A stretch of DNA of 64,000 nucleotides. It comes from Sphingobacterium chuzhouense. GTDB taxonomy: Bacteria; Bacteroidota; Bacteroidia; Sphingobacteriales; Sphingobacteriaceae. Shown one piece after another: positions 8,992 through 18,457 of the stretch. The stretch lies in NCBI RefSeq assembly GCF_014692525.1, contig NZ_JACNYL010000006.1, positions 171,313-235,312 of the forward strand, in the 5' to 3' direction. Position numbers and translations under genes: made by a program. The stretch's first letter is position 1. Every line of letters starts with the position of its first letter. The notes under the pieces are model-generated. The model was given only the letters and a program-made list of their open reading frames with translations. It did no database searches and had not been told where the DNA came from.

Positions 8992-10466
8992 ATTGTTCTA
9001 TTTTTTATTAGCTTTTCAAGCATTATATCTTTGATATATAAATATCCTCTTACTCTAAAGATTGCTGATAATAACACTGTAAACGCTAAAGAAATAAAAA
9101 TGCCCGCAACAAGATATTCCCATCTGTTAACAGATAATATTTGAACGTATCCCCAAACTCCAATTCCTACGCTTAACGCTAAACAAATATTAGGGAAAAT
9201 ATCTTTCAACAATTCTGAAATACTATAGGATATATATTTGCCAGAAAAATAACTGTTTATGAAAAACTCGAATGTGGTTAACAGTATTAAACTGATTAAC
9301 AATTCTTTTACTCCTAAATACACACCAACTATGATAATCGGGACTGATATAATTCTTTTTGCAATTTCTAACTTTAGGATTACAGAAGGTTTATTCAAAA
9401 TTTTTAGTATAGTGAGATTATAATCACATAATGGATATAACAAACCAATAATACTCAGCAGCTGCAGAAGTTCAATAGATGGTCTCCATTTTTCCCCGAT
9501 TAAAATAATGATTAAAGGTTCAGCAAGGGCTGCCAAAATCAACATACAAACAGACGTGATATAAACTAACGTGACCAATATTTTTCGGTAAGCTTTTTTC
9601 AGTTCGCTGATATCGTTCTGTAATTCACTTAATACCGGATAACTGACGCTATTGATTATCTTATTAATTTTAGTTGATGGGAGATTGGAGTATTGTTCTG
9701 CTCTTGTATAATACCCTAATTGAGAAGTGGAAAAGTATTTACCTATCACTACATAATAAATATTATTAAATACAGTGTAAATCAATCCTCTTAACATAAG
9801 TTTATATCCAAAACCGAATAATTCATTAAAAGACGTTTTTGAAAACATTAACGCTGGTCTCCACTTACTGGAAAACCAGAGTAATACTGAGTTAATTAAA
9901 CTTTCTATCAGCACTTTAAATATCAAACTCCATACTCCCAATCCCTCGTAAGCCATAACTATCGCAGCAATACCAGCTAGTAAGGAAGCTATTATTGAAA
10001 TCTTACTTTGCAATTTAAAATTCAGGTTTTTTGTTCTTTGAGTTCTTTGAACTATCGTTAGCGCGGTAATGATAATACTTAACCCTAAAACCTTAATCAG
10101 CTGCTCCAATATTGGCTCATCAAAGAAGTTACCGATTAATGGTGATGCCAAAAATATTATAAAATATAAAATACAACCAGATACAACGTTAAATATAAAA
10201 ACAGTCGAATAATCTTCTTTTGTACAGTTCTGTTTCCTGATAAGAGCTTGTCCGAACCCACTACTTACAAACCATTGCGAAATAGAGATAAAAACAGTCA
10301 TCATACCGATCAAACCAAAATCTCGAGGAGTCAATAGTCTAGCTAATATAATTCCTACGACAAAAGACGTACCTTGGGAGGCAAAACTGTCTATAAAGCT
10401 CCACAAAAGACCAGAAACAGCACGATGTTTAAGATCCTTACCTAAGATTTCTTTCTTCTTTTCCAA
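8988..10466 (-). CDS. wzx: Polysaccharide flippase, Wzx/WzxC-like (MOP superfamily)
   Basis: 492 residues with about 12-14 membrane spans. The family N-terminus is clear (HRAVSGLLWSFIDSFASQG, then LARLLTPRDFGLIGMM). It moves undecaprenyl-linked repeat units across the inner membrane. The reading frame has no ATG near its beginning. The best start is TTG at 10466, preceded by AGAGAAG at a workable distance, which places the first 25 bases inside the 3' end of wzc. This is an unusual start codon in a long same-strand overlap, and translational coupling to wzc is likely. It overlaps the downstream GT2 gene by 4 bases. Confidence 0.9.
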   Translation of the reverse strand: MEKKKEILGKDLKHRAVSGLLWSFIDSFASQGTSFVVGIILARLLTPRDFGLIGMMTVFISISQWFVSSGFGQALIRKQNCTKEDYSTVFIFNVVSGCILYFIIFLASPLIGNFFDEPILEQLIKVLGLSIIITALTIVQRTQRTKNLNFKLQSKISIIASLLAGIAAIVMAYEGLGVWSLIFKVLIESLINSVLLWFSSKWRPALMFSKTSFNELFGFGYKLMLRGLIYTVFNNIYYVVIGKYFSTSQLGYYTRAEQYSNLPSTKINKIINSVSYPVLSELQNDISELKKAYRKILVTLVYITSVCMLILAALAEPLIIILIGEKWRPSIELLQLLSIIGLLYPLCDYNLTILKILNKPSVILKLEIAKRIISVPIIIVGVYLGVKELLISLILLTTFEFFINSYFSGKYISYSISELLKDIFPNICLALSVGIGVWGYVQILSVNRWEYLVAGIFISLAFTVLLSAIFRVRGYLYIKDIMLEKLIKNRTI

Positions 10467-12820
10467 AATTTGCTTCTCTGTGTATTACTTTGTTGCTCGT
10501 AACTTCCATAGCCATAACCGTAACCATAACCATAACCGTATTTTCCGTAATAGCTTTTCTTAATTTTAACATCGTTTACGATTAATTGAATCGATTTAAT
10601 CTTATCATTATTGATGAGGTCATTTGGAATGGCAAGTTGTTCCTTAAATGTAAAATCTTGCCTTACGAGATACAAGCAGATATCAGAATAACGAGATAAC
10701 AATTGAGCATCCGTTACCATGCCAATAGGCGGTGCATCTATCAAAATATAATCATATCGATTTTTCAATTCTCTCATGAGATCTTGGGCTCTCGGTGATA
10801 CCAATAATTCTGCAGGATTTGGCGGAAGAGCACCGGCTTGCACTAAATCTACATTTTCATGTACTCCTGACGGTAAGATGATTTCGTCTATTTTCATCTC
10901 CGGTCGCACAATGTAATGTGAAAATCCTTTACCAGCAGGTAATCCTAATTTAGCGGTGATAGAAGGTTTTCTTAGGTCTAGTTCCATTAGCAGGACATTC
11001 TTGTTTAACAATGCTAAGGATGTCGCTAGGTTCAAAGCTACAAATGATTTCCCCTCACTTGACATAGAGGACGTAAACAATATGGAATTTCCTCCTTGTA
11101 AAGAGAATTCCAAATTAGTCCTCATCGCCCTAAATTGTTCCGCAATACCTGATCGAGAAGTTTTAGTAACAACTATCTGAGCATCGTCCTCTGAATGCAT
11201 TACTGTTCCGAGAATAGGAAGGCTTGTACGTTGTTCTATATCACCTAAACTACGAACTCTGACGTTTAATAAGTCACGGATATACAATGTTATTAAAGGC
11301 AATAAAAATCCAATGAATAAACCCAAGGTATATATCATTTTTCGCTTCGGCGAAAAAGGACTGGTTTCCGCTTTTGGTGTATCAATTACTTTTGAATTCG
11401 AAACGTTAGCTGTGCGTCCAATTGCTGTCTCCTCCCATTTCTCTTGTAGAAAAATATACTGTGCTTGTTTGATTTGCTGTAAACGAGCTAAATCGATGTA
11501 TCCGCGTTCTATTGTAGGAACCCGTTGAATCTGAGACGTCAACTGATTTGCGGCTTGATTTTGTTGTTGCTTAGCCAAGCTTAACTGACGTCGAGAAGAC
11601 GCGACATTACTTATCATATCTCCTCTAAGTCCTGCAATTTGCGCCTCTATATTTTGTACTAATGGATTTTCTTTCGTATTAGCCAATAGCAATCGTTCGC
11701 GTTGAATAATCAATTCATTGTACTTGTCTACGAGCGAATTAAAAGCAATATCATTTGGAATTACGGAGGAAGGAACAACCCGGGGATTACCTACGTCCTC
11801 TAGATATTTTGAAATGGCTTCCATGGCGAGCAGCTGCGTTTCAGTCTCTGCCAAGGTTCTAGAGTAATCAGCCGAATGTTGCAACAAAATCTTACTTTGT
11901 TCGGAGATATCTGCGAGCTTAGTACTCTGTTTGTAACCAGAAATCCGGTCTTCAACACCGGCCAATTCATCCGTAATTTTTTGTAGTCTATTATTGATGA
12001 ACGATAGAGTAGAATCAGCAACTACATTTTTTTCATGTAAGTTCCGTTCAACATACTTCTCTATCAAACTTGTTAATAGCTGTTCTCCACGTTTAGCTAA
12101 TGGGTGCGCTAGAGTAAGATCTATCGTTGATACATTTTTATTTGTAACTTCTACTGTGAAGGCTCCCATTAAAGCATTTACAGCTTGCGAAACTGTTCTT
12201 ATTTCTACCCCAAACTCTGCTGGTTTATCAATACTACCTTTTTTCAGCATTATTAGACCAATTTTTGGCATATAAAACGCTTCTTCCACCTTTACTGTAA
12301 AGACAGTATCAGAGGTAGATATTTCTAACCTGTCTACAGAAATATACCTTACATTTAACGAAAGAGGTTGTCTTATGGAGTCCGGATTACTTAGAAGTTT
12401 AACGCGATATGCCGGTTCTAATAATGGTGCATCGCGGACATTTCCCGGCTTGGAATAACTAACGTAAGCTTCCTCTGCTATAACCATTTCGTACATCAAA
12501 TCAGCTGTTCTTAATATCTCTACTTCATTATCGACCGAACTTCGAGCACCCATTAAACCCGAAAGATCACCAAATGCAGAAGAAGCCAACATTCCTCCAC
12601 CCTTTTTTTCATCGGAAACCAATAGCTTTGAATGCACTTTGTATGTTGGAATAGAATAACGTAAGTGAATGAATGCAACCAAGCCTCCTAACATTATACA
12701 TAACACGAACCAATACCAATTATTAATAATTCGACCCAAAAAATTTAATAGCCCTCCACTATCGCTTCGTTTATTTTCGATTTCTAATTCCTTTTCCCAA
12801 TCTATATATACTTTTTTCAT
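10442..12820 (-). CDS. wzc: Wzc-like polysaccharide co-polymerase / BY-kinase
   Basis: 792 residues. An N-terminal Wzz domain has a membrane span near residues 35-55, followed by a long periplasmic coiled region, a second span near 500-520, and a cytoplasmic BY-kinase. Kinase motifs are the Walker A-like SSMSSEGKS near residue 585, Walker A' LLMELDLRKP, and Walker B YILIDAPPIG. The extreme C-terminus has a tyrosine cluster built from repeated Gly-Tyr units, the expected autophosphorylation tail. It controls chain length and export together with Wza. The cognate phosphatase is probably the PHP protein encoded two genes upstream. Confidence 0.96.
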   Translation of the reverse strand: MKKVYIDWEKELEIENKRSDSGGLLNFLGRIINNWYWFVLCIMLGGLVAFIHLRYSIPTYKVHSKLLVSDEKKGGGMLASSAFGDLSGLMGARSSVDNEVEILRTADLMYEMVIAEEAYVSYSKPGNVRDAPLLEPAYRVKLLSNPDSIRQPLSLNVRYISVDRLEISTSDTVFTVKVEEAFYMPKIGLIMLKKGSIDKPAEFGVEIRTVSQAVNALMGAFTVEVTNKNVSTIDLTLAHPLAKRGEQLLTSLIEKYVERNLHEKNVVADSTLSFINNRLQKITDELAGVEDRISGYKQSTKLADISEQSKILLQHSADYSRTLAETETQLLAMEAISKYLEDVGNPRVVPSSVIPNDIAFNSLVDKYNELIIQRERLLLANTKENPLVQNIEAQIAGLRGDMISNVASSRRQLSLAKQQQNQAANQLTSQIQRVPTIERGYIDLARLQQIKQAQYIFLQEKWEETAIGRTANVSNSKVIDTPKAETSPFSPKRKMIYTLGLFIGFLLPLITLYIRDLLNVRVRSLGDIEQRTSLPILGTVMHSEDDAQIVVTKTSRSGIAEQFRAMRTNLEFSLQGGNSILFTSSMSSEGKSFVALNLATSLALLNKNVLLMELDLRKPSITAKLGLPAGKGFSHYIVRPEMKIDEIILPSGVHENVDLVQAGALPPNPAELLVSPRAQDLMRELKNRYDYILIDAPPIGMVTDAQLLSRYSDICLYLVRQDFTFKEQLAIPNDLINNDKIKSIQLIVNDVKIKKSYYGKYGYGYGYGYGYGSYEQQSNTQRSKFWKRRKKS

Positions 12821-12885
12821 ATATTCTGTACAATAACCTATTCATATGGAATAGAATAAGCAATAAAATTTTCCAAAATTGATAT

Positions 12886-13692
12886 TTACAATCTCGTGAT
12901 TGCAACAACTAAAAATGATAGTATTGTACCTACAATGGCAAATGTTTGTGTCCTAGCAGCATTGTTTGCTGCGGCCTTGCCTCTATTAGGCTCAACATAG
13001 AGAATATCATTTTGACGTAAATAAAAATAAGGCGATTTCAATATCTCACTATTATTCAAATTAAGACGTACTAGTTCTTTGGCGGTATTTTGTTCTCGAA
13101 TTAATAAAACATTCTCTCTCTTTCCATGTATGGTAAGGTCTCCTGCTAAACCTAAAGCGTCAAATAGCGTTACTTTTTCATTAGGAATCGAATAAGTAGC
13201 GGGCCGATTTACTTCACCTAATACTGTAATCTTGAAATTGGCAAAACGCACTTGAACCGATGGATCCTTATAATATTGTTCAGCTAACACAATAATTCTT
13301 TCTCTCGCCTGATAAGTAGTCAAACCGGCCACCTTTATCCTCCCTAACAGAGTCATATGAATATATCCGTCCTTATCTACCAAAAACCCAGTTATAATTT
13401 GGTTTCCAGTAGAAGTAGCAGAGCTGGCACCTATTGCTTGTACAACCTCGGATTGATTCACAAGCGAACTTGTTCCTGGATCTAAGGTCTGGATGGTAAT
13501 GCTTAAGATATCATCCGATTGGATGACCGGCTCGGTAAAGGCTGCAGCCTGTTTGAGTATACGTGTCGTATCGGCTGGCAAATCGTTGAAGTATACAATT
13601 TTCTTGACCGAACAGCTGCTGATGAGCAGCAAAAATACGAGCGGGAAAAATACCCACCGAGAAAAGGTTGGGTTTTTACTTAATTTTTTCAT
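12886..13692 (-). CDS. wza: Wza-like outer-membrane polysaccharide export lipoprotein
   Basis: 268 residues. The signal peptide ends in a lipobox, LISSC, with the acylated cysteine at residue 27. Two conserved regions follow: the polysaccharide export domain (DILSITIQTLDPGTSSLVNQ, then GYIHMTLLGRIKVAGLT) and a SLBB-like domain with FKITVLGEVNRPATYSI and NDILYVEPN. A hydrophobic segment at the C-terminus (about 248-266) ends the protein, as is usual for Bacteroidota members. It forms the export channel that couples to Wzc, whose gene starts 65 bases downstream. Confidence 0.95.
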   Translation of the reverse strand: MKKLSKNPTFSRWVFFPLVFLLLISSCSVKKIVYFNDLPADTTRILKQAAAFTEPVIQSDDILSITIQTLDPGTSSLVNQSEVVQAIGASSATSTGNQIITGFLVDKDGYIHMTLLGRIKVAGLTTYQARERIIVLAEQYYKDPSVQVRFANFKITVLGEVNRPATYSIPNEKVTLFDALGLAGDLTIHGKRENVLLIREQNTAKELVRLNLNNSEILKSPYFYLRQNDILYVEPNRGKAAANNAARTQTFAIVGTILSFLVVAITRL

Positions 13693-13742
13693 CGTTTAAA
13701 CTTGTAAATTGTAGTTGTGTTGTAGTTTGTTTTTGTATCATT

Positions 13743-14489
13743 TTATGTGGTTACCCCACTAAAAAGTTCTTCATTCAATATCGTGCAATGTTTAAAGTAA
13801 GCGCGGACATCTTCTTGTAGAATACCGATTTCCAAAGCGCGGACATGCCGCTCATGATGGACGTCGGTACCCACGAGGCTAATCATGCCATTTTCCAACA
13901 GATATTTAGCCACCCGGCGCTCGTTGCGTCCATAATACCCCATAAGCGACAGCAGGTTAAGCTGCAACAGGCAACCGATATCCTGAAAACGCTCGATTTT
14001 CTTGGGATCGCGCTGGTAGAAAAGATACCGTTCCGGATGCGCCAAAATGGGAATATACCCCTCCATCTGGAGATCAAACGCTATTTTCTCAATCAACTTA
14101 CTCTCCTCCATATAGGACATTTCGATTAATACGTGCCCACCGGGTAAACAGAGTAAATTGCGCGGGTTGACTGCAAAGTGCTGATCAAAGGCTGTATCCA
14201 CCATGTATTCGGCTGCATATCCTGCCGCAAGTTGCTCGACGCCTTTTTGACGTAAGCGATCGAATGCGTTACTGATCGTTTCTGACGTATTGGGATACAT
14301 ATCCTGTATGATATGCGGTGTAAAATAGAATTTCTTTAAACCGAGTGCTTCGAGGCGTTGTAACAAGGCAACGCTCTGCTCCACATTTTCGCAACCATCA
14401 TCGATCCCGGGTAATATATGTGAATGAATATCCGCGTACATCCACTGTAGATCTGGATATTGGCGCTTTCGGTTAAAAATAGTCCACAT
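13743..14489 (-). CDS. PHP-type tyrosine-protein phosphatase (YwqE/CpsB family)
   Basis: 248 residues. The N-terminal ADIHSHILPGIDDGCEN holds the H-x-H metal site of the PHP fold. Further metal ligands are in FTPHI, LIEMSYMEE, ILAHPERY and GTDVHHERH. This family removes phosphate from the tyrosine-rich tail of BY-kinases. Its place just before wza and wzc fits that job. A paralogue with the same motifs lies at 32253-33032. The start MWTIFNRKRQ is supported by alignment with that paralogue. A strong hairpin precedes the gene at 14541-14574. Confidence 0.93.
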   Translation of the reverse strand: MWTIFNRKRQYPDLQWMYADIHSHILPGIDDGCENVEQSVALLQRLEALGLKKFYFTPHIIQDMYPNTSETISNAFDRLRQKGVEQLAAGYAAEYMVDTAFDQHFAVNPRNLLCLPGGHVLIEMSYMEESKLIEKIAFDLQMEGYIPILAHPERYLFYQRDPKKIERFQDIGCLLQLNLLSLMGYYGRNERRVAKYLLENGMISLVGTDVHHERHVRALEIGILQEDVRAYFKHCTILNEELFSGVTT

Positions 14490-14540
14490 GACTTTCTCTA
14501 TATGATGTTTGGTATCCCTCGGTTTATTTGTGAAAAATAG

Positions 14541-14574
14541 AAATACCCGGCCAGCTCGCCCGGCCGGAGTATTT
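14541..14574 (-). terminator. Strong hairpin inside the polysaccharide locus
   Basis: Arms AAATAC-CCGGCC (14541-14552) and GGCCGG-A-GTATTT (14562-14574) give a 12-bp stem with one bulged base and a 9-base loop. On the minus strand a T-rich stretch (TCTATTTTTC) follows. It lies between the lipoprotein gene and the phosphatase gene, so it would terminate or attenuate transcription within the locus. No clear promoter is visible between it and the phosphatase start. Confidence 0.7.
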
Positions 14575-14624
14575 CCCTACAATCACAAGCTTACACTTGA
14601 GCTCTTCAACATCTTTATGCTTTT

Positions 14625-16244
14625 CTATAAGTTATTACATTCTTGCGTTAGTATCGCCAAGTTCGTCATGCCAGCGTGTTCACCGATGATATCGCCCGGT
14701 GCGGTACCTACTGTGGCGGTATTGTCTTCACTAACCGTATGGTTGTTCACGATTTTCACACGTTCACCCCAAATCGCTTTGAAGTCGTATTCGGTACCAT
14801 CTGTTTTCAATAGACTGGTGCGCAAGTAACCGTTGTTTACCTCGCCCAAGTATTTGAATTCTGTTGTCCCCGATTCACGGTAGAACAGTTGGAACGTAGG
14901 CAAGAGCGTAATAACATTCGTCTGCCCTGGACAGCGTACATACAATTGTAAAGTCGAGGTGGTTCCGGTAGCATCTCCAGGGTTTGGCAACTGCATAGTC
15001 GTTGTTTGACCACAGGCTGCCAAGGGTCCCTGCTCAAGGATATTGCCTGCACTGTTACGGACAACGATTGTTACTCCCGAGGCGGGTACGTTCATGACGC
15101 TGACAGCATTGTTGCTGGCGTTGATCGAATATTCTCCTGTAGCAATGACTTTTCCTCCCCACACGGCATCTACTAGAATCGGATACGTAGCGCCAGCGCT
15201 CATCCAATCACCCGAGAAGTTGATGACACGTGCCGATGAACAAGCTTCTGCAAATTCGCCGGCCATATAGAACGTTAAGTGGGTCACCGGAAAGCTTACC
15301 CGGAAGCCGGTAGCTGCCGAACCGGTAACCGTGCTGTTTCGCTCAAAGCGCCAAACACCGTCGCCACTGTTACTGAATATCTGAAATACAGTTCCGGCCG
15401 TTAAAGCCTGTCCCGTAATAGGACTCACATAGTTCGCAGGAACCGGCATGCTCACCACTAAAGGCTGGCTAAACTGTCTTACTTGCGTGCCATTTACCAA
15501 CATTCTAATATCGGCTACGGCAGCTGGGCTGAATGTTCCAGCAGCCGTACTACCGCCTTCCAATATAACTTCATCGCTGCGCAGGTCGCCTCCTGGTAAA
15601 AGTACCACCGCATCTTCATTATTGGCATCGATACTCGTGACCACAATTTGGACATTCGTGCCGGTGATAACCGTTCCATTAGCATCTTTAAATTGTGTTC
15701 CGCTAGGAACCGTTAAGGTCATATCCCCTTCACCTACCGCAGACGGTAGTTCCACAACAGTCTCGGTTGTCGTCGAGCCTTCTGTATCCAGCTCTACATT
15801 CTCTACCACTTCTTCCGCACCATCAGGCACTTCGATAGGTCTGGTAAGTACGACAGTTTGGATACCTGCTGATGCATCGGTAATCGCTACCGGTATGGTT
15901 TGCGTATTATAACCACTTGCGGAAAACTGCACGCGAAACCGAATGGGGTTATTTGCAGTAGGTGTACGTTTTGGATCAACGCCCAACGTGATCAGGTTAT
16001 CGGTCAGTTTGAAATCTTTGTATCCGTTCATATTGTAGATATCCTGTGTATCACCGGATACAAGTGCCACCGAGACACCATTGATGTTGTTCCCCTCGGT
16101 ATCCACAACCCGTAACGTAACATAGTGTTCGATAACCTCTGTACTGATCTGCAGGTTAAAGTCTTTTAACGGGTTTTCACAGGAAGAGACGCCTAAAAGT
16201 GCAACGACCCATGTATATATTGCTAATTTTCTAAATATTTTCAT
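14625..16244 (-). CDS. Secreted lipoprotein with carboxypeptidase-regulatory-like region
   Basis: 539 residues. The signal peptide ends with lipobox GVSSC, cysteine at residue 22, so it should be an outer-membrane or surface lipoprotein. Residues about 40-135 look like a beta-sandwich of the carboxypeptidase regulatory type (VTLRVVDTEGNNINGVSVAL and a partner strand). The rest is rich in Thr, Val, Gly and beta structure, with segments such as VTHLTFYMAGEF that recall autoproteolytic ZU5-like regions, but I cannot assign a family. It is in the same operon as the priming transferase and the barrel protein, hinting at a surface role in polysaccharide anchoring; that is speculative. Confidence 0.7.
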   Translation of the reverse strand: MKIFRKLAIYTWVVALLGVSSCENPLKDFNLQISTEVIEHYVTLRVVDTEGNNINGVSVALVSGDTQDIYNMNGYKDFKLTDNLITLGVDPKRTPTANNPIRFRVQFSASGYNTQTIPVAITDASAGIQTVVLTRPIEVPDGAEEVVENVELDTEGSTTTETVVELPSAVGEGDMTLTVPSGTQFKDANGTVITGTNVQIVVTSIDANNEDAVVLLPGGDLRSDEVILEGGSTAAGTFSPAAVADIRMLVNGTQVRQFSQPLVVSMPVPANYVSPITGQALTAGTVFQIFSNSGDGVWRFERNSTVTGSAATGFRVSFPVTHLTFYMAGEFAEACSSARVINFSGDWMSAGATYPILVDAVWGGKVIATGEYSINASNNAVSVMNVPASGVTIVVRNSAGNILEQGPLAACGQTTTMQLPNPGDATGTTSTLQLYVRCPGQTNVITLLPTFQLFYRESGTTEFKYLGEVNNGYLRTSLLKTDGTEYDFKAIWGERVKIVNNHTVSEDNTATVGTAPGDIIGEHAGMTNLAILTQECNNL

Positions 16245-16268
16245 CTTGATTATATTTTACTTATTGCC

Positions 16269-17006
16269 CTACCAAAACCGATAACTGAAACCAAACTCCA
16301 AGCGTGGTAGATAGCGGTAATTCTTCATATTACGCTCGATCGTCGCGGCATTGTTGACATTCTCTTCCAAAAGTCCTGTTGCCTCCATGGATACACTGGG
16401 CTTGGAAAGGTAGTAGCAACCCAAATCGATATGCATGGAGAAACGGCTATCGATAACAATATTGCTCCAGCCGATACCCGCATACGGATTGACCGTTTTT
16501 TTCCACTCCACCTCGGTTTTAATTGTTCCCACATGATCGGGATGTACGTCGATTTCGCCAAATTTGTAAGGATCGCGCAAACGCGTGCTCAGCTCTCCGT
16601 CCAACTTATAGAAGTATGCGCCGCCCAATTGGACATTGAAGCTCCTAAAAAATCCACCCTGTTGTGAAAAGGGTGTCCAACCGAACGCAAGCGATACATT
16701 ACCCGACTTCGCTTTTACGTCACTACGGGTCGCATAATTGTTGTAAGTGCCTGCAATATGCGTACTGAAAGGCATATAACTGGCGCCTACCCGCAACCCA
16801 AATTTTGGACCAAGTGGTTGATAAAGGTGTAAGCCTACCCCCGTGGTTCCCATATGGACGCCCAGCGCAAAAGGATAAGGATAGCCATTTGAATAGGCCG
16901 ACTCAGGGATGCTATCGCGCTGTTCACTAGCCTGTGCTCCGGAGAGTACACCTAATGTCAAGAAACTGATCAGCATCACAAAAACTTGGATAAATCTGGT
17001 TTTCAT
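16269..17006 (-). CDS. Outer-membrane beta-barrel protein
   Basis: About 245 residues from ATG at 17006 (MKTRFIQVF), which begins a normal signal peptide ending near AQA. An ATG at 17039 overlaps the previous stop as TAATG and would add 11 residues, so coupling there is also possible. The mature part alternates polar and hydrophobic residues with glycine/aromatic turns (GLRVGASYMPF, VSLAFGWTPF, NVQLGGAYFY, PYAGIGWSNI) and ends in FGFSYRFW, a typical C-terminal barrel strand with final aromatic residue. The function is unknown. Its position right after the priming transferase suggests a part in secretion or the cell surface. Confidence 0.78.
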   Translation of the reverse strand: MKTRFIQVFVMLISFLTLGVLSGAQASEQRDSIPESAYSNGYPYPFALGVHMGTTGVGLHLYQPLGPKFGLRVGASYMPFSTHIAGTYNNYATRSDVKAKSGNVSLAFGWTPFSQQGGFFRSFNVQLGGAYFYKLDGELSTRLRDPYKFGEIDVHPDHVGTIKTEVEWKKTVNPYAGIGWSNIVIDSRFSMHIDLGCYYLSKPSVSMEATGLLEENVNNAATIERNMKNYRYLPRLEFGFSYRFW

Positions 17007-17038
17007 AATTTTATAGTATTCTATAGTAAAAACATTCA

Positions 17039-18457
17039 TTAATAGGCATTCTTTTCGCCCCGTATCATATTCAGGGCAGTCATAAATATAATTTTGAAAT
17101 CCAACATGCTAGACCAATTGCTCATGTATTCTAAATCGTGCTCGACACGTTTTGCCATCAGTTTTGGATCCTTTGTTTCTCCCCGATAACCATTGACCTG
17201 AGCCCAACCTGTGATACCCGGTTTTACAAAATGGCGAACCATGTAATGCTGGATCAGCTTGCTATAGTGCTCCGTATGTGACAGCATGTGGGGGCGTGGC
17301 CCGACAACACTCATCTGCCCAAGAAACACATTGATAAATTGTGGGAATTCATCCAGATTAGTCCTGCGGAGGAACTTACCGATGGGCGTAATACGCTTAT
17401 CATCCTTGGTAGCTTGTGCCTTATCCGAATCCTTATTTACCACCATACTGCGAAACTTATAACAACCGAAGGTTTGGTTATTGCGGCCAGAACGAGGCTG
17501 CTTGAAGAAAATAGGCCCGGGGCTCTGTAGCTTGATAATCAAACCGATGATCGGTACAAGCCAGCTCAAAACAAAAACAAGGACCAAACCCGAGATGAAT
17601 AGATCCACCATACGCTTCTTTATCCGGTTTTCCATAGTCGAAAGGGAGTCCTCATGCGAACGTACAACAGGAAGGTCTAGCCTAACTGCATCGCTCTTTG
17701 TACTTCCATAGGATAGCGTAGCGGTAACCGCGGGTACAAAATTCAGTTGCACGCACTGGTGATTCGCCGCCATAATCAACTCCTTGCTGTAGGTGTTGAT
17801 GTCGGGCGTACTGACCAAAAATACATCGTGTATCCCCAGTTTGGAAACTTCCTCAAAATAACGGCGGAATTGCGCGACTTTCTCTTCTTTGCTTCGCTGC
17901 TCTACTTCGTCATAATATTTAATGGTATTGACGTGGTAAAAGGCGTGATTGATCGCGAAACTTCCTTCCACCGCCGCCAGATAGTCGTTATGGCCAATTA
18001 ATGCGACGTTTTTGCTCCAGCGGAAGCGCTTCGGCAGCACCGTATACACATAGGTGAGCGCAAATCGGGAAAGTCCGACGTAGAGAGACACCAGCACAAC
18101 AATAGCCGCCAGAAAATACCATACTCCGGTGAAATGATGACCGATCAATACACATACGGAAAAGGCGACAAGCAATGTCAGCAGGGTACGAAACGTCTGG
18201 CGGAAAACATATTCGAGACGCTCTATCGTACTGTTTTCATATAACCGGAAATATAAAGAGGAGACTAATGCGACGAGGTTAAACATCATCCACAGGGAGT
18301 AATAATTACTCGAGATAATCTCTTGGGCATTAACTAGACCAAACGTCGTAACAGCGAAAAATGCCCCTACAAAAATGAGGTTTAAACACAGCGTGTCTGT
18401 CAATACAAGAAGCATTTTTAAATACACCAATACACGATTTTGAACATACCTATGCAT
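17039..18457 (-). CDS. Undecaprenyl-phosphate sugar phosphotransferase (WcaJ-like)
   Basis: 472 residues. Four to five N-terminal membrane spans (about 12-135) are followed by a CoA-binding-like cytosolic domain with VALIGHND, another span near 285-310 and the C-terminal bacterial sugar transferase domain. Signature motifs are FFKQPRSGRNNQTFGCYKFR, LRRTNLDEFPQFINV, MSVVGPRPHM and KPGITGWAQVNGYRG. It starts repeat-unit synthesis by moving hexose-1-phosphate from a nucleotide sugar to undecaprenyl phosphate. It is the first gene of the minus-strand polysaccharide locus and follows a 543-base leader region. Confidence 0.95.
   Translation of the reverse strand: MHRYVQNRVLVYLKMLLVLTDTLCLNLIFVGAFFAVTTFGLVNAQEIISSNYYSLWMMFNLVALVSSLYFRLYENSTIERLEYVFRQTFRTLLTLLVAFSVCVLIGHHFTGVWYFLAAIVVLVSLYVGLSRFALTYVYTVLPKRFRWSKNVALIGHNDYLAAVEGSFAINHAFYHVNTIKYYDEVEQRSKEEKVAQFRRYFEEVSKLGIHDVFLVSTPDINTYSKELIMAANHQCVQLNFVPAVTATLSYGSTKSDAVRLDLPVVRSHEDSLSTMENRIKKRMVDLFISGLVLVFVLSWLVPIIGLIIKLQSPGPIFFKQPRSGRNNQTFGCYKFRSMVVNKDSDKAQATKDDKRITPIGKFLRRTNLDEFPQFINVFLGQMSVVGPRPHMLSHTEHYSKLIQHYMVRHFVKPGITGWAQVNGYRGETKDPKLMAKRVEHDLEYMSNWSSMLDFKIIFMTALNMIRGEKNAY

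Noticed and set aside
15448..15912. 154-codon frame opposite the 539-residue lipoprotein gene
   Set aside because: Thr/Ser/Val-rich shadow translation with no signal or start context; the minus-strand lipoprotein with lipobox explains the region.
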